Shown piece after piece: positions 1 through 11,891 of a stretch of 64,000 nucleotides of DNA. The translations under genes were made by a program, and so were the position numbers. This DNA comes from Portulaca oleracea (lineage: Eukaryota > Streptophyta > Magnoliopsida > Caryophyllales > Portulacaceae). Below the pieces are notes generated by a model. The model worked only from the letters and a program-made list of their open reading frames with translations. It made no database searches and was not told the DNA's origin. How positions within the stretch are numbered: position 1 is the stretch's first letter; every line of letters starts with the position of its first letter. The DNA lies in the NCBI GenBank assembly GCA_029582165.1, contig CM055876.1, forward strand, positions 15,871,001 to 15,935,000, written 5' to 3'.

Positions 1-1197
1 CTTATTTTTGGCCTTCGGCCCTGTTTGACAAAATTAAAGATCATGATTTTCCCTATTCCGAAATGTACTCTTTTATGTCATTCCGATTTTTCTAACTCAA
101 GTTATACTTCAAACTCTATTTTTATATAAACCTGAAATTTTATTCTTAAAGTATTTCATTTATATTACTAAGTTTCTAAACTTATGAAGCTAATTTAGAA
201 CCTTATTCGGTTCTTCATTTTTATTTATTCTTATCTTAGTTGACAAGTTTTGAAAGCCATCTCCAAGCCAGTCGCACGCTTAAGGTCTTTAGCGTCCCAA
301 GGTACGCAAATTGTCCAACTTTTAACTCTTTATTTATCCTTCAACACAACTATCATTGTGATATTATGTCTACGTCATGAACTAATATCTTATATTGAAT
401 TATTTTCAAGCGGTCCCGCCCCATCATATTCTAGCTAGTTACGTGAAGTGCTAGCCTATACTTTTAGATGCTCCTAATCAGAGTATCCTAATGACTGGCG
501 ATGTCGATCACTAGCATGATCACCCAATCCAAATCTAGATCGGTTTGGGCATGCGCGTGTGTGAGGTGCTTCGGCATCGATCGTAAAGGATACCGCTCAT
601 TTCTAATTATCACAAGTTCATTTCAGTTATTTATATTCATGTCTTATGCATATACCAGTTATTTATATATATATATATATGCAACAATTCAGTTTATTTA
701 TGTTTATCCCCTTTCCCGTTTTCAAAATGAATTTAAATGCCGGCACTAAAACCGTTTTCGATCGGTTTTACGTGTTGGAGGTTTACGTACTGAGTGTTTC
801 CCCACTCACCCTTTTGCAATGTTTTAATGTTTTGTTTTAGGAGGTTCGAGCTCCCAAGGCAAGGACAAGTCGGTTCCAAAGTAATTCAAGACTCTTGAGG
901 TAGTTCTCTAAGGAAATCATCGATTAGCAAGGGCGAGCATAATTTTGGAAGTTGTTTTAATATTTAAGCTATGTTTAAGTTTATATACTTTATCCAAGGG
1001 TTGTATAAGGTTTATATGTGAAGGTTCTTAAGTTAGTAAGTTATCTTGTGGTTTTGGAAGTTTCTGTGGTGTTGTTGCCTTGTCTCTTTTGGGGGACGGC
1101 GGTGACACTTCAACCTAAAAAGTGCTCCGCTGTGCTAATCGCGGGCTTAGCTTCTCTAAGTAGAGTTTAACCCTGTGATTAAGATTGGGGTGTTACA
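1..1197 (+). mobile_element. Gypsy-type LTR remnant or solo LTR (3' end present, 5' end outside window)
   Basis: The block ends in GGGGTGTTACA at 1187-1197, a common 3' end of plant Ty3/gypsy (Tekay/Del-like) LTRs. Around 784-815 it carries the 'tactgagtgtttccccactcaccc' type of sequence (seen at 788-811) that I associate with such LTRs. No internal retrotransposon coding sequence follows, so this is a solo LTR or truncated end. No long ORF is present. The start cannot be placed because it lies left of the window. Confidence 0.45.
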
Positions 1198-2149
1198 CAA
1201 CCATACAAAGATTACTTTCACCAAATCGAGTTATTCAACCGCAGAATCATATATATCAATCTCGACAGCATTACATTCCCCGAACCGAGTATTTAAGGAT
1301 TGCTTAAAAATGATTACATCGCGCTATATCAAACGATTACAAAATCACAAGTGAAAATTTCAAAAAATCAGAATAGTAGTCAACGAAGTATATTTAAAAA
1401 TATTGCACCTTCAAACTTTTCTCCATTGTTCAAATTTGAATTCGAACAATGGTCACTAATTCAAATATTCACACTTTCAACATTGACATATAATCCCGAC
1501 ATCCACAATCGAATATACGCAGCAAGATTTACTTACCCGAAATGACGATGTTATTCGAGGACGACTGACGATCTTCGCGCGAAGACGTCTTATTTGCTCA
1601 GATCGTTAGGGTTTCACAATAGGAGGAGAGAGAGATTAAAGACTATATATATGGAGAGTGCACCACACATACGAATTAAGAGAGCGACCCCTTTTTTTCT
1701 GTCTGACGTAACGTGAGACGATCCTACATAAGATATATTGATTTATTTAATAGTAACTATGAATTATCAATTGTAAGAAGATTGGGATGTGTAGGCTACT
1801 TCAATAAGCACAAATGTAAGCCTAATCGAATCAACATCTTCTATTAAACTTATTTTAAGTATTTTTTGAAATATAAAAAAAATATATAAAAGTATAATTT
1901 TATATAACTGATATCTAATACTATTATAGTTATGGAATTCAATCATATCCTTTAGTTTGTCCCAACACTGATGTCATTTTATTTTTTTATTTTTTTATTT
2001 TTTTGTTTTACCCGCGTGGCTTTTCATCTGAGCTTCTCCCTCCATTTCCTCGTGCCTCTGATTTCCATGGCTCCAGATAGTAATGATCATACTTCCAATT
2101 TTGGGTGCTCTGTCGAAACCTCAGAAGTTAAAGCAACCACCCCAGATTC
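1198..2149. other. Non-coding stretch, nothing recognised
   Basis: AT-rich sequence without a convincing ORF or TE terminus. It includes a poly-T stretch near 1980-2005 just before the CT-rich promoter of the downstream B3 gene. Confidence 0.4.
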
Positions 2150-2535
2150 CCTACTTACTCTCTCTCTCTCTCTGTCTCTTCTCTCTCTCTCTCACACACT
2201 CACACACACACTTTGCTGCTCCTAAAGTCCCACCCACCAAAAACAAAAATGATCAGAAAACAGCAAACAGAAACAGAGAATGAGATCATCATCTGATATG
2301 GAAGATCACAAGGATCATAACCAAATCACAACGGTCAAAATTAAAGCCTGTTGAAGGTACTATAGTTTCCACAGCTATATAGACTCGCCTTTCGTGCCTT
2401 TATTTAACCCCCCCCCCCCCCTTTCCACCACACACACACACACACAGATCATAGTGAGTGAGAGAGAGAGAGTCTGAAATTGAAGCCCAAGGAATCGGAG
2501 TGCTTTACTTGTCAAATCTCATTTGAAGGTTTTAG
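2150..2535 (+). promoter_or_regulatory. Probable promoter and 5' untranslated exon of the B3 gene
   Basis: A (CT)n run with a short CA-repeat tail lies at about 2156-2212. A TATA-like TATATA sits at 2376-2381, followed by a C14 tract and GA repeats (2409-2475). An AG|GTATGTG donor follows at 2535/2536, suggesting an untranslated first exon of roughly 2410-2535 and a long 5'-UTR intron reaching to just before the start codon. CT-rich tracts and 5'-UTR introns are common in plant promoters. Transcription was not observed; this is read from sequence only. Confidence 0.45.
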
Positions 2536-3265
2536 GTATGTGTTATATTCCCCTGTTTCCATTCATAATGGTGGGTTGATTTCTTGTGTAGTACCCTAAA
2601 AAAATCATCTATGTTATGTTTAAGTTTCATCGAGTACCCTGTTAAGCTAGCTTGAAGCACCCTTTTCTCCATGTAATCGAGGTACAGCTGTAGAAATACT
2701 TATTTGTGAACCTGCTGCTGCATTAGCACCCTTTTCTCCATGCATGATACATCTGTTTATCTTATGTTATCTTATGTATTATGATGCATGTATTGTCAAA
2801 CACGGCCTTGTCTCTTTTGTTTGAATTTAATGGTAATTTGATAAGAGCCATACTGCTCAAATATACCTAGTTTGGAAATTTGAGTAGCTTCTCAGGATAC
2901 ATCTGCTGTAAGTATCTGACATCATATTATGCGAAACCTAGTTCAAACTGGGATCGGAGCTAATTCTATAGGAGCTTTACTAAGCTGCAGTCAGGTTTAG
3001 CAAAACCCTATGCTATTATACAGACACTCTTGAGCTGACCCTCATCATGCAATGTTTCATCAGGTTTAGACTAGGGCAACAGTTCCTAGTGTGGTATGAA
3101 GATGTGTATGAAGCCACAATGTACTTTGCTAATGCCAGGACTCAATTTTTGGCACTATGTGATTGCGTGCTTTGGGAGTTGAATTCTTTATGTTTTTGCC
3201 CTTGAATTCTCATTTATATCCCTTTGTATTTGTAAAGACACACTGTTGTAATTTGCTGCTGCATC

Positions 3266-4799
3266 ATGGCAGAAATGGCTAGCTGTTGTCAAAGGTGCAG
3301 CATAATAGCCAGTAACAAATACTGGAAAGAGCTCCCTTCTGCCAAACCCAGCTTCTTCAAAGTCATGGCTGGTGATTTCCACCATCTTATGGTAACTCTT
3401 GAACCTTATACATTGATTACTTAGCCATCTTTGTTAGTCTTTCTAATCATACGTTTGCAATAAAACTAAGATTTTAAATGGTCCTGGCAGAAAATTCCTG
3501 ATGAATTCACAACATGCTTCAAGGGAGAGTTGGCAGGATGGTGGGTTCTGCGAGGTCCAAGTGGACAGGAATGGAGGGTTATGATTACCCGGACTGCAAA
3601 AATTGCATACTTCTCCAAGGGGTGGGACAACTTTGTGACGGACCACGGCCTTAAGCCCTTGGATTTTTGTGTGTTCTCCAACTCTGAGGCTTCCACATTT
3701 GATGTCTTGATCTTTAAGATGAGCGGATCTGAGCGTAAAGGGGCCTACTTTGCAACCAAATCAAGCTTGTTTTCATCGTCTGGGATGTGCACAAGTTCTC
3801 TTCATCCGCAAGGGAGCAATGCTCAAGTTATCGGGGATGAGTCTGATGAAAACGGCATGTTGGAGGAGGAACAAGATGATTATGAGTATGACCACGCACA
3901 AGGATCTCAAGTTCAGGACAGTGGCAAGAGAAAAATGCATGAAACTGCTGCAGACCTCAGTTACTCATCCTCAGATGAAGATATGGATGATGAGGAGAAT
4001 GAGGATGAGGATGGAGAAGATAAAGAGGAAGAGGAAGAGGATGAAGATGAAGATGAAGATATCCCATCAAGAGGTTTGTATGTATACATATGCATTAATT
4101 AGTTGTCAATTTTAGCTTTATTTTTCAAAAACAAAATTAGTACTACGTAAAAAAAAGATTAGTTACAACTAATGCGTATATGCATGGCTTGCTTTAGCTG
4201 AAGGAGCCAAACAGCGTCAAACTATTCACATATCAGGAAGGCGAGCAGTGACTGCGGCAGAGATACAGCGCGCATATGACTTGGCTTCTACTCATGTGTG
4301 TAGGAAGAGGAATAAAGGCTCCAGAAAGTCAGTCATAGTCAAAATGAAACGATCCCATGTCTACCAGGGCTTCATTATGGTATGACATCCATTCTGTTCC
4401 AAAATCTATTTCTAAAAACGAAGGCATACATCAGTAGTATGTGACTGCTTAGTCGAAGGTCAGGTTACAATCACTTTGTTGGTGCAGACAATTCCAAAGA
4501 GTTGGGCTTTGCAGCATATGTGCTGTCGTAACCATGATGTGAGGCTGCGGGTCCCAGGAGTAGTGGGGAGCTGGACAGTCGGATGCAGATGGACGCCAAG
4601 GCTAGCGCAGTGCCAGCTTAAAGCCCGATGGCCCAAATTTGTTCTTGACAACAACCTAGAGGAGGATGATGTTTGTGTCTTTGAATTACTCCAGAAGGGT
4701 GATCCAAGGAAGAAGAAGAATGCTGTTTTCAGTGTCCATATATTCCGAGTAGTCAATGAAAAGGTTCCTCTGAGGAAAGGCAGGGTGTTTGTTAATTAG
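3266..4799 (+). CDS. REM-like transcription factor with two B3 DNA-binding domains
   Basis: Four coding exons join in frame: 3266-3391, 3491-4073, 4198-4379 and 4488-4799, all with GT/AG introns, giving 400 residues. The first B3 domain (about residues 27-125) contains KPSFFKVM, IPDEF, WRV and FSKGW; the second (about 279-395) contains IPKSWA, WPKFV and a CVFEL end. The linker (about 200-233) is a run of Asp/Glu, low-complexity and probably disordered. B3 domains of the REM/VRN1 group bind DNA in the nucleus; targets cannot be read from sequence. A CAG at 3270-3272 is a good 3' splice site for the 5'-UTR intron, so translation may start at the second ATG (3275, protein MASCC...) rather than at 3266. 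A first exon of only 42 codons ending inside the B3 fold is typical of this family. No frame breaks are seen, so this looks like a working gene. Confidence 0.85.
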
Positions 4800-6815
4800 C
4801 TTGGTGGCTAGCTTTTGATACCACAAAATTGTAGCAACTTTTTCCTGCCTATATATCTTGAAAGAACTGGTGTAGTTGTCTGAGTGTGTGGTAAGTTAGG
4901 ATTGTTATCATGTCCATGACTAGTTCTACTTGTTGATTCTCGCTGCTGTACTGAAGCTTAAGTTTTGTTTCGCTTGCTGCACATCTCGGGAAGCAAGTAG
5001 ATTGACCCGTGCGTGAAACATAGTTCTATTATGCCCCTGTCTGTTTATTCTGATTTAATTCAGGTTAATCAAGCAGTTTTTCAGCTGTTTAGCTTGGATT
5101 CAGATGTCAAATTCCTTGTGCCCTCCATTTGGTTGTCTACCTTCCTGATCCCTACACGTGCACTCATTCTGCAAGTACCAGGACGAGCAAGGATGACAAT
5201 TCTCAGTACTAATCTCTAATCTATAACTTCTCTGATAGATGAAATATTCAGCACCTACCAATCTGGTTCTAGTCTAACCTTTTTATATATACAAGTCATA
5301 TGTAGGTAGACCTGGCACTTAAATTTAGCTTTCATATGTGCCATCATCCAAACATATCTATTTCTTGCCTTAGTTTTCCCTTCTATTTTCAGTTATAGGA
5401 ATCAAAATCAACGGGCTTGAAGGGGAGCAGCTAATGGTTTTACTCCTTGGGATGCCAAAAAAAAAATGCTACTGGAGATATTGAAACTCCAAAGTGCAAT
5501 TGTGCCAGTATCTATGACATAGAAATTTATCCTCTTTCGGAAGATTTATGAAGGCAAAAATCACTTGGCTGTTCATTTGTGCAAATCTAATACATGAACA
5601 ATTTGCTTCACAATAACAACAGTATATAAGCGCTTTCCATCCCACCTTGATCAAGTTCTTGCATCTACTAATCAAGGCAATATTATTCTGATATTATAGA
5701 GGAAACAATTATATGCAGATTCATACTCATCAAATATTGTAGGAAGTTTAAATTCGACTTGGCCATCTTTATGGTAATGATATCTAAAAGCATAGCCTAT
5801 AAATAGGCATAACATAGGAGTGAGGAAAGAAAAAAAAAAGGTGTTTGGTGTGTTTTATTGCTACTGGTACTACACTTGGCATTAGCACTTGAGCATATGA
5901 GTGTTGCTTTTTAAATGGGTTTCTGATGTATAATATTGTACTATATAAATTTGATTGTTTGGAGAAAAAAAAAGGAAGGGAAGAGAGAAAGAGAATGAAG
6001 TTTTGGAGGCTGTGGATTTGGAAAACATACCCTTTGAAGAGGTGTTTGACAAATTGAGATGTAGCAGAGAGGATCTCACTTGTCAGACTGCCTAGAAAGA
6101 TTAGAAAATTTTTGCCCCAATAAGCTGCTTGCTGCTAGTTCTAGTCTTACTGGTAAAAATCTTGTCATTGAATTTACAAACAAGGTCTTCATACACCGCT
6201 AGCTTCACAATAAACTGTATTCATCAGACATGAATCCCATTGCGGTAATTGGGTTAAATCCAATTTAATTGTTTCATTGTCATTCTTAAGTTTTCAGCAA
6301 CTTATATATAGTACAACAACTGATGACAAATAAGTTTATCAATTATAGACTACCATTTTGTTCTATAAAGGGTTGTTGATGAGAATTATAGGCTACCATA
6401 TCACCAAATACGTACGCTTCCTTATCATCACAGTTTGGCAAATTATCAATTACAAGCATCTATTCTATTGAATTCTCAACTCACGTGGACAATTTTATAC
6501 TTGGAAAACTATCTAATCTATCTCCCCTCAAGTTTGTCCAATCCAAATGCCTAATTTTTAACCCTTTTCTCAAATTTTAACCCAACCAATCAAATATCTA
6601 CTTTAAATCACTTGTTGTGTCGCCTCCTGCTTATCAACAAACTTTACAAAACTAAATCTCTTACCAGTCTTCCTCTAACCAATTATTTGATAATTTCATA
6701 ACTGATAAATGGGGGATGCAGTGTGACTATCCCACTATAGCATGAGAAAATAAAGCACTCAAATTAAACCATGCATAGCTTACGTAAATATGATCCCAGC
6801 CTAAACCACATATTA
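4800..6815. other. Gene-free stretch downstream of the B3 gene
   Basis: The first part is the B3 gene's probable 3' UTR. The remainder is AT-rich with short ORFs that show no codon-like character and match no family I recognise. No TE ends with target duplications were found here. Confidence 0.4.
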
Positions 6816-6823
6816 TCTTATTA

Positions 6824-7059
6824 TGGGAGTATTTGGTAGAATTTAAAGGAAATTTTTCCTTTAAAAAATTATACTGGGAAAATGTAAAACACAATATTTA
6901 GTTCACATATCCTGAGAAAATATATAGAAAGGTTTTTAAAATGTTTACTTAAAGGTGTAATTTTGATGGAAAAATATTTGAAAATATATAGAAAGGTTTT
7001 TAAAATGTTTACTTAAAGGTGTAATTTTGATGGAAAAATATTTGAAACATCCAAACGAT
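6824..7059. mobile_element. Short MITE, hAT-like, same family as the one at 10151-10756
   Basis: The left end reads GGGAGTATTTGGTAGAAT and the right end CATCCAAACGAT, giving an imperfect terminal inverted repeat around TTTGG. The left end followed by AAAGGAAATTTTTCC resembles the reverse complement of the right end of the MITE at 10151-10756. Flanking 8-mers TCTTATTA and GCTTATTT match at six of eight positions, consistent with an eroded hAT-type duplication. It has no coding capacity. Confidence 0.4.
6916..7043. repeat. Perfect 64-bp tandem duplication
   Basis: Two adjacent copies (6916-6979 and 6980-7043) beginning GAAAATATATAGAAAGG are identical over 64 bp. They lie inside the MITE at 6824-7059, so this is a recent local duplication. 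Confidence 0.9.
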
Positions 7060-7391
7060 GCTTATTTATATAATTGTCTAGATTCATTATGTTAGGAGTA
7101 TAGTATTTCAATACACTATGATATCCACTTCCTGCCGTAATTCTTTTTCCGTTTAACCCCCCCCCCCCCCCCAAAAAAAAAAAAAGCCTTGCACCTGCAA
7201 AAAATTTTCCAAACTAACATTATTGTATAATTATGAGTTCAATGTGAAATATCTTATGTTAATAAATAACAATCAAACAAAAAAAAGTAACCAAACATGA
7301 AAAAAAAAAAGAGAATAACCAAACACCGAAAGAAAAAATCAAACTTAAGAATAGATCGATTTTCCCATATTGTTGACTTTGTTGTTATAAA
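7060..7391. other. AT-rich spacer with homopolymer tracts
   Basis: A C16 run (7157-7172) followed at once by A13 (7173-7185), plus several A-runs. No gene or TE terminus was identified. Confidence 0.4.
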
Positions 7392-7529
7392 TTCCCTCCA
7401 TCCCAAATTAATTGACATATTGACTAGATTTTGACTGTAAATTACAATGAGTTACAATATGAAATTACCGCTATTAGAAACATACGTTGCTAAAAATTAT
7501 AATGATCAATTAATTTGGAACAGAGAGAG
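7392..7529. mobile_element. Stowaway-like MITE (Tc1/mariner type), first of a pair
   Basis: The left end TTCCCTCCATCCCAAATTAA pairs with the right end TTAATTTGGAACAGAGAGAG as an imperfect terminal inverted repeat. The CTCCCTCCRTCCC type of end is the Stowaway signature. The right flank is the TA at 7530-7531, shared with the next element. The left TA is not clear. Confidence 0.55.
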
Positions 7530-7531
7530 TA

Positions 7532-7814
7532 CTCCCTCCTTCCCATTTAAATTGTCACTCTAGACATAATTTCAAAAACCAAGAAAACTTCCATCTACAT
7601 TAATTTAGCTTATTGGAAATGTAGAAAACTTGAATAAAATGGTGAATAAAAAAGGAAAAAGGTGAATAAAAAAGAAAAATTGAAGAAAAAGATGTAATTA
7701 ATAAGCTTAATTTGATAAATTAGTAATTAATGTGTCATTGGAATTATAAAATGACAGATATTATGGGAAAAAAGAAAGTTAGTTAAAGTGACAGATAATA
7801 TGGGAATGAGGGAG
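7532..7814. mobile_element. Stowaway MITE with TA target duplication
   Basis: Begins CTCCCTCCTTCCCATTTAAA and ends with the near inverted repeat ATATGGGAATGAGGGAG. It is flanked on both sides by TA (7530-7531 and 7815-7816), the Tc1/mariner target duplication. At 283 bp with no coding capacity, it is a non-autonomous element. Confidence 0.75.
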
Positions 7815-8045
7815 TACTTGTGAGATGAGAGAATCATGTAGCATGTAAGAAACCAAACACTAGTAATTCATTACCGTGAGATCCTATATAATTTACTAAA
7901 GCTTACACAAGAGAAGAGACTACTAAAGAGGAAACCGAGATCCGTTTCACTGTGAAACTACAATCACAAACAACAAAACTAGCTTATCTACATGCTGCAT
8001 CAACATCATACCTTAGATTTGACATTGTTAACCGTTATTATTCAA

Positions 8046-8204
8046 TCAAATGAAGCCGGTTTTGGACAAAACAGCATTCCTTACCCTACTGAGATCCCTC
8101 CCTTTCAGAGTCCTCCCCGCACCTTCACACACAGAAGATGAAGAAATCTGGCGCCTTGCAAGCTTCCTAGCTACCCATTCATGTGGGGGCAATGTCGTCC
8201 CCCT

Positions 8205-8236
<32 letters not shown>

Positions 8237-8588
8237 GGATTGAAGAGGAAGCAGAATTACCAGTACCATTCTTCTTCCTTCTGGGACTTTTCCCATAAAT
8301 TCTAGACCAGTCAGGGGGGATGTTAACAGGTGCTGAATGCTGATGCATCATCATGGATTTTTCATCATGATCATCAGCATTAGGAGCAACATGTTTCTGG
8401 GTTCCTGGAATCATCATTGCTGCACTAGGAACTCGTCTTGAGATCAAAAGTTGAGGTTTTTCCCCTTTGAATTCACCAAAACTTTTGAAACCAATCCCGC
8501 AGCCCTCGTCATTCATCACATCCCATACATCTTCCTCCCTGAATTCTTCACTTCTCCCCTGCTTCACCAAGCCATACCTGTTCTTCAT
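8046..8588 (-). CDS. S40-family senescence regulator-like protein
   Basis: Single exon of 180 residues on the minus strand, first ATG at 8588; upstream codons in the same frame reach a stop at 8622-8624 without another ATG. The C-terminal third carries the family signature: LPPHEWVARKLAR, then SVCEGAGRTLKGRDLSRVRN, ending KTGFI. The N-terminus has a second conserved-looking block (GRSEEFREEDVW). S40 (DUF584) proteins are small plant proteins, several nuclear, induced in senescence, dark or pathogen response; biochemical function is not established. A nine-Asp run in the middle is encoded by the (TCA)n microsatellite at 8206-8236. Length fits the family and the frame is intact. Confidence 0.85.
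8206..8236. repeat. (TCA)n microsatellite inside the S40-like gene
   Basis: About ten TCA units; read on the minus strand they are GAT codons and make the Asp run of the S40-like protein. Length changes here would stay in frame. Confidence 0.9.
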
Positions 8589-8603
8589 CTTTTTCACATC
8601 CAA

Positions 8604-10142
8604 CCAACAAAACCCAACAATTTATTTTTTTTTGCATCAATTCATACACAAAAACTAAAGAGCTAACTCAACAGGCCAAGGAGAGTATTAAATCAATTTT
8701 CCTACTATATAACATGGCTACAAGGGCTGCATCTGCCCACAAAAAACAAGAAAGAGATTCTAAAAGCCAAAAACAATTATTCACCTAATTAATGTAGAAA
8801 ATTTGCAATTAGTTACCAAATTTAAGCATTGATTTCTAGGAGACCTGAATATGATATGCAGAAATATGCTGGAGCAAGGAATTTATATTTTTACATGCCC
8901 TGCATAAATAGGGGAAGATTACAAAGCAGTCAAAATCTGGTTTCAATTATTATTATTCCATGCACTAACATTTACAGGGCAAGTCAATATACAGGACAAA
9001 GGTTCAAGGTACATGTCAATTGAGAATGAGTACAAAAACAGTAGAAAGAAAGAAATATGGAGACCTTTTTTTCAAATAATGTGGCTCATTGAGATTTGAG
9101 ATTAGCACACATAATTTTGATTAAGTTTTGTAAGATTAGAAGGTGGCATGTTATTATCAATGAGATATATTAATTTATAAATTATAATGATTGTATTTAC
9201 TGCAGTCCTATTAAGCTTGTTGGTACTAAAATAAGGATGGAGCTAGTTTGACACCAATAATCATCTAGTGGTGGACTAACACTTTGTCTGGAAAAGTTTT
9301 CAGTTTTTGTATCATTCACTTCCCTCCCTACTTACCAATTACTACTAATTACAAAATACGTTTACCTACCCAGTTGTCTGTTTGACACTAATTATCAACA
9401 ATAGATAAAATTTGGGTAAATTTAGATTCAACTAGACAGTAAACACCTAAAATGGGTAAATTTTGGTAAAAGTTGAAATTTTATATGGATGAAAATGGGT
9501 ACATTTAGGTTAAGTTGAGTATGAAGTATTTACCTTTCTAAAGAACAAAGCCATACTTGATAGAGATAGCTAGAGCAAAGAAATACGAGCAACCAAATTT
9601 ATTAAGACTTACCTGGAATGTAGATGGTATTTGCACAAGTATACAACAATTTTTACATACTATAAACACTTAAATTAGAGGAGAAGCCAAATAGAAACAA
9701 AGAAAGGGGAAGAAAAAGAAAGAAACTAGTGAATTTTGCACGTTGATGATTAATAAGTGATTAACCAAAAGGTCCCCATTCATTGTAACGGCAATCCCAA
9801 TCAGAGTGGAAAGTACTGCATTAACCAAAAGCCAAACATGGGACCAGGAGCAGTTGATAACCCAATATCTCACATTCACAGTCCAAGTTAGAGGCTACCT
9901 ATTCAAATCATAGTGTGGTAAAAATGTGACAAATTAATGTTGAACGCTTGAAACTGTTGGATACAATCCTGGGGAGAAACACCCCAGATCTTCAATTCGG
10001 GAAACAAGTTGGTTCCGGTTAACTCATCTAATAAACAGCTCCATTTTGCATCAGCCTTCAAAGTACTTTAGAATTACTCAAAAATGAAATCGATTCTGTC
10101 AGTTTGGAATTCAAATCTATTCAATTCTTGTCAGACTTGGAT
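8604..10142. other. Upstream region of the S40-like gene and intergenic DNA
   Basis: The first few hundred bases are the probable promoter and 5' UTR of the minus-strand S40-like gene. The rest is AT-rich with no ORF of recognisable family. A 69-codon hydrophobic minus-strand frame near 9670-9879 has no supporting context. Confidence 0.4.
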
Positions 10143-10150
10143 TTCTCTTA

Positions 10151-10756
10151 TAGTGTGTTTGGTTGCATGAAAATCTTTAAGAAATTGATCACTTTTCTCG
10201 AGTTAATCAAATTTTCCTATCTTTGGTTGTCATTTGTCAACGGGAAACATTTTACTGAGCCTTACAATTTTACAATGATCATTGAGAAAAAATTTCAAAT
10301 GAGAGGGTTAAGGGAAAAAATACTATTAGGATCTGAAGTGTGGAAATTTCCAAAACAACAATATTAATAAAGGATTATTGGATAATAATACAGTCAACTT
10401 TAGGGGTATTGGACTCTAATATATTAGTCATCCACCAAAGTAGGATAGCCAACGCGTCAACCACCAGCTGAATTGGTCTGAGTGCATTATTGTCCAATAC
10501 CCTCAAATTCAGTGTATTAGAGTCAAAAAAAAAAGTTCAGTGCATTATTGTCCAATACCCCTAAAGTTCACTGTATTATCATCCAATAATCCATTAATAA
10601 ATACTGATAATTTGGTCATTTCAAACATTTTTTTCAGGAAAATTTGCAACTACAACCAAACGCTATAAAATACATCTTCTCTGAATAAATTTTCCCATAA
10701 AAATTTTCCCAACAAAATCGTTTTAGAAAAAATTTCCTTGAGATTCTACCAAACAG
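10151..10756. mobile_element. hAT-like MITE interrupted by a Mutator-type MITE
   Basis: The 8-mer TTCTCTTA occurs directly before (10143-10150) and after (10757-10764) this block, an exact hAT-length target duplication. The ends TAGTGTGTTTGGTTGC and CTACCAAACAG form an imperfect inverted repeat. The element has no coding capacity and is about 376 bp once the inserted MITE at 10372-10592 and its extra target copy are removed. The TTTGG ends also resemble Tourist elements, so the superfamily is not certain. Confidence 0.5.
10372..10592. mobile_element. Mutator-type foldback MITE, copy 1 (221 bp)
   Basis: Ends are GGATTATTGGATAATAATAC and the inverted GTATTATCATCCAATAATCC. Flanked by a perfect 9-bp duplication ATTAATAAA (10363-10371 and 10593-10601), the Mutator superfamily length. 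Internal motifs recur in both orientations: TATTGGACAATAATGCACTGAACTT and its complement (seen at 10520-10566). The same family occurs at 57961-58385. It lies inside the hAT-like MITE and is therefore younger. Confidence 0.85.
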
Positions 10757-10764
10757 TTCTCTTA

Positions 10765-11299
10765 GTAATTTCATGGGGGGTACGGGTCTAATTACCCTGT
10801 TTGGTCAGACTTTGCAGGCTCTGCATTTTCCCAACTGGATTCATTTTATTTGGCTGTAATTCTGTCTTTCTCGTAGCATTGGCTTTGGTTCTTAAAGGAA
10901 TAATAAGGAAAAAAAAATTCTATGATAATTTATGAGTATTTACATAAAAAGAGGGCGGCTCAAAAGTTTCTGGGATATGCTGGACTGGAAGCATATTATT
11001 TATCTCTGGAAAGACAGGTTTGTCCACTTGTCTTTTTGTCATGCTGAGAGCAGTTTGCTAAACAAGAGTCAGTTGTTTTTGACTAATTTTCCATAAGTCG
11101 TCCTCACATGATTCAGAAAACCACTTATATTATATATCATTATGTCAACTTCAGCCCAAACAATTTAGTCACTCGAGTAATTATCAAAGGAAGATCTTAC
11201 ATTGATCCCATGATCTGAAGCTGCTGTAACGTGACATGCTTTTCCATGGGCTTGTCTCAGCTTGAAAATGGCCTCCTAAAATTTTAACAACCCACAATG
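10765..11299. other. Intergenic DNA left of the copia element
   Basis: No ORF or TE end recognised. The sequence ends at the copia insertion site. Confidence 0.4.
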
Positions 11300-11304
11300 A
11301 CAAG

Positions 11305-11868
11305 TGTTAGGAAACTGTGCTAAAATCACCAAATCTCTTAATCTCACAATTATTTGTTTCCTAATTGTATTAGGATATTATTTAGGTTTTCTTATTGTGT
11401 TGGGTTTCCTAATTGTATTAGATTCTAAATCTATTTGGAGTGGGAGTCAAGTTAGGTTATAGGGAGTTCTCCCTATAAATAGGGTGCATGTTTCTCCACC
11501 AAAACACATCAAGAAACACAGAGCTAGAGAGAGAGAAAATATTGAGAGAGAAAGGGTCTCACCAATATTTTCCCAGTGTATCCCGAGAGATTGTGAGTTG
11601 AGTGTTGAGAGATTGTTATTGTAATCTCCTTTGTGGATCGCATCACACCTGTGATAGTGATCGAGTTGTCTCCTTTCTCATAGTGGATTATTTTCTGGCT
11701 GTCGCCGTCCGTGGGCTTTTCTCCGAGTTCTTCGGTTTCCCACGTAATTCTGGTGTTTGATTTTATTGCTTATTTTTCGTTCCTAAATTTTGTCGTAATA
11801 TTCGTCATCTCGTTTTCGATTCTATTATTCGCTTCCGCTGTTACCTTGCTACTCACTTTTCTCTAACA
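11305..11868 (+). repeat. 5' LTR of the copia element
   Basis: 564 bp, TGTTAGG...TCTCTAACA. It contains a TATAAATA promoter box at 11474-11481 followed by transcript-like GA-rich sequence. It differs from the 3' LTR by scattered substitutions and small indels. Confidence 0.9.
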
Positions 11869-11870
11869 AG

Positions 11871-11884
11871 TGGTATCAGAGCAA
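11871..11884 (+). promoter_or_regulatory. Primer binding site, initiator-Met tRNA type
   Basis: TGGTATCAGAGCAA lies two bases after the 5' LTR. TGGTATCAGAGC is the standard copia primer site complementary to the initiator methionine tRNA 3' end. Confidence 0.9.
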
Positions 11885-11891
11885 GGTGGAG

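Noticed and set aside
1300..2283. Small frames upstream of the B3 gene
   Set aside because: Overlap CT/CA simple repeats and AT-rich DNA; no coding pattern or family resemblance.
9670..9879. 69-codon hydrophobic minus-strand frame
   Set aside because: No promoter, family match or conservation cue; expected by chance in AT-rich DNA.
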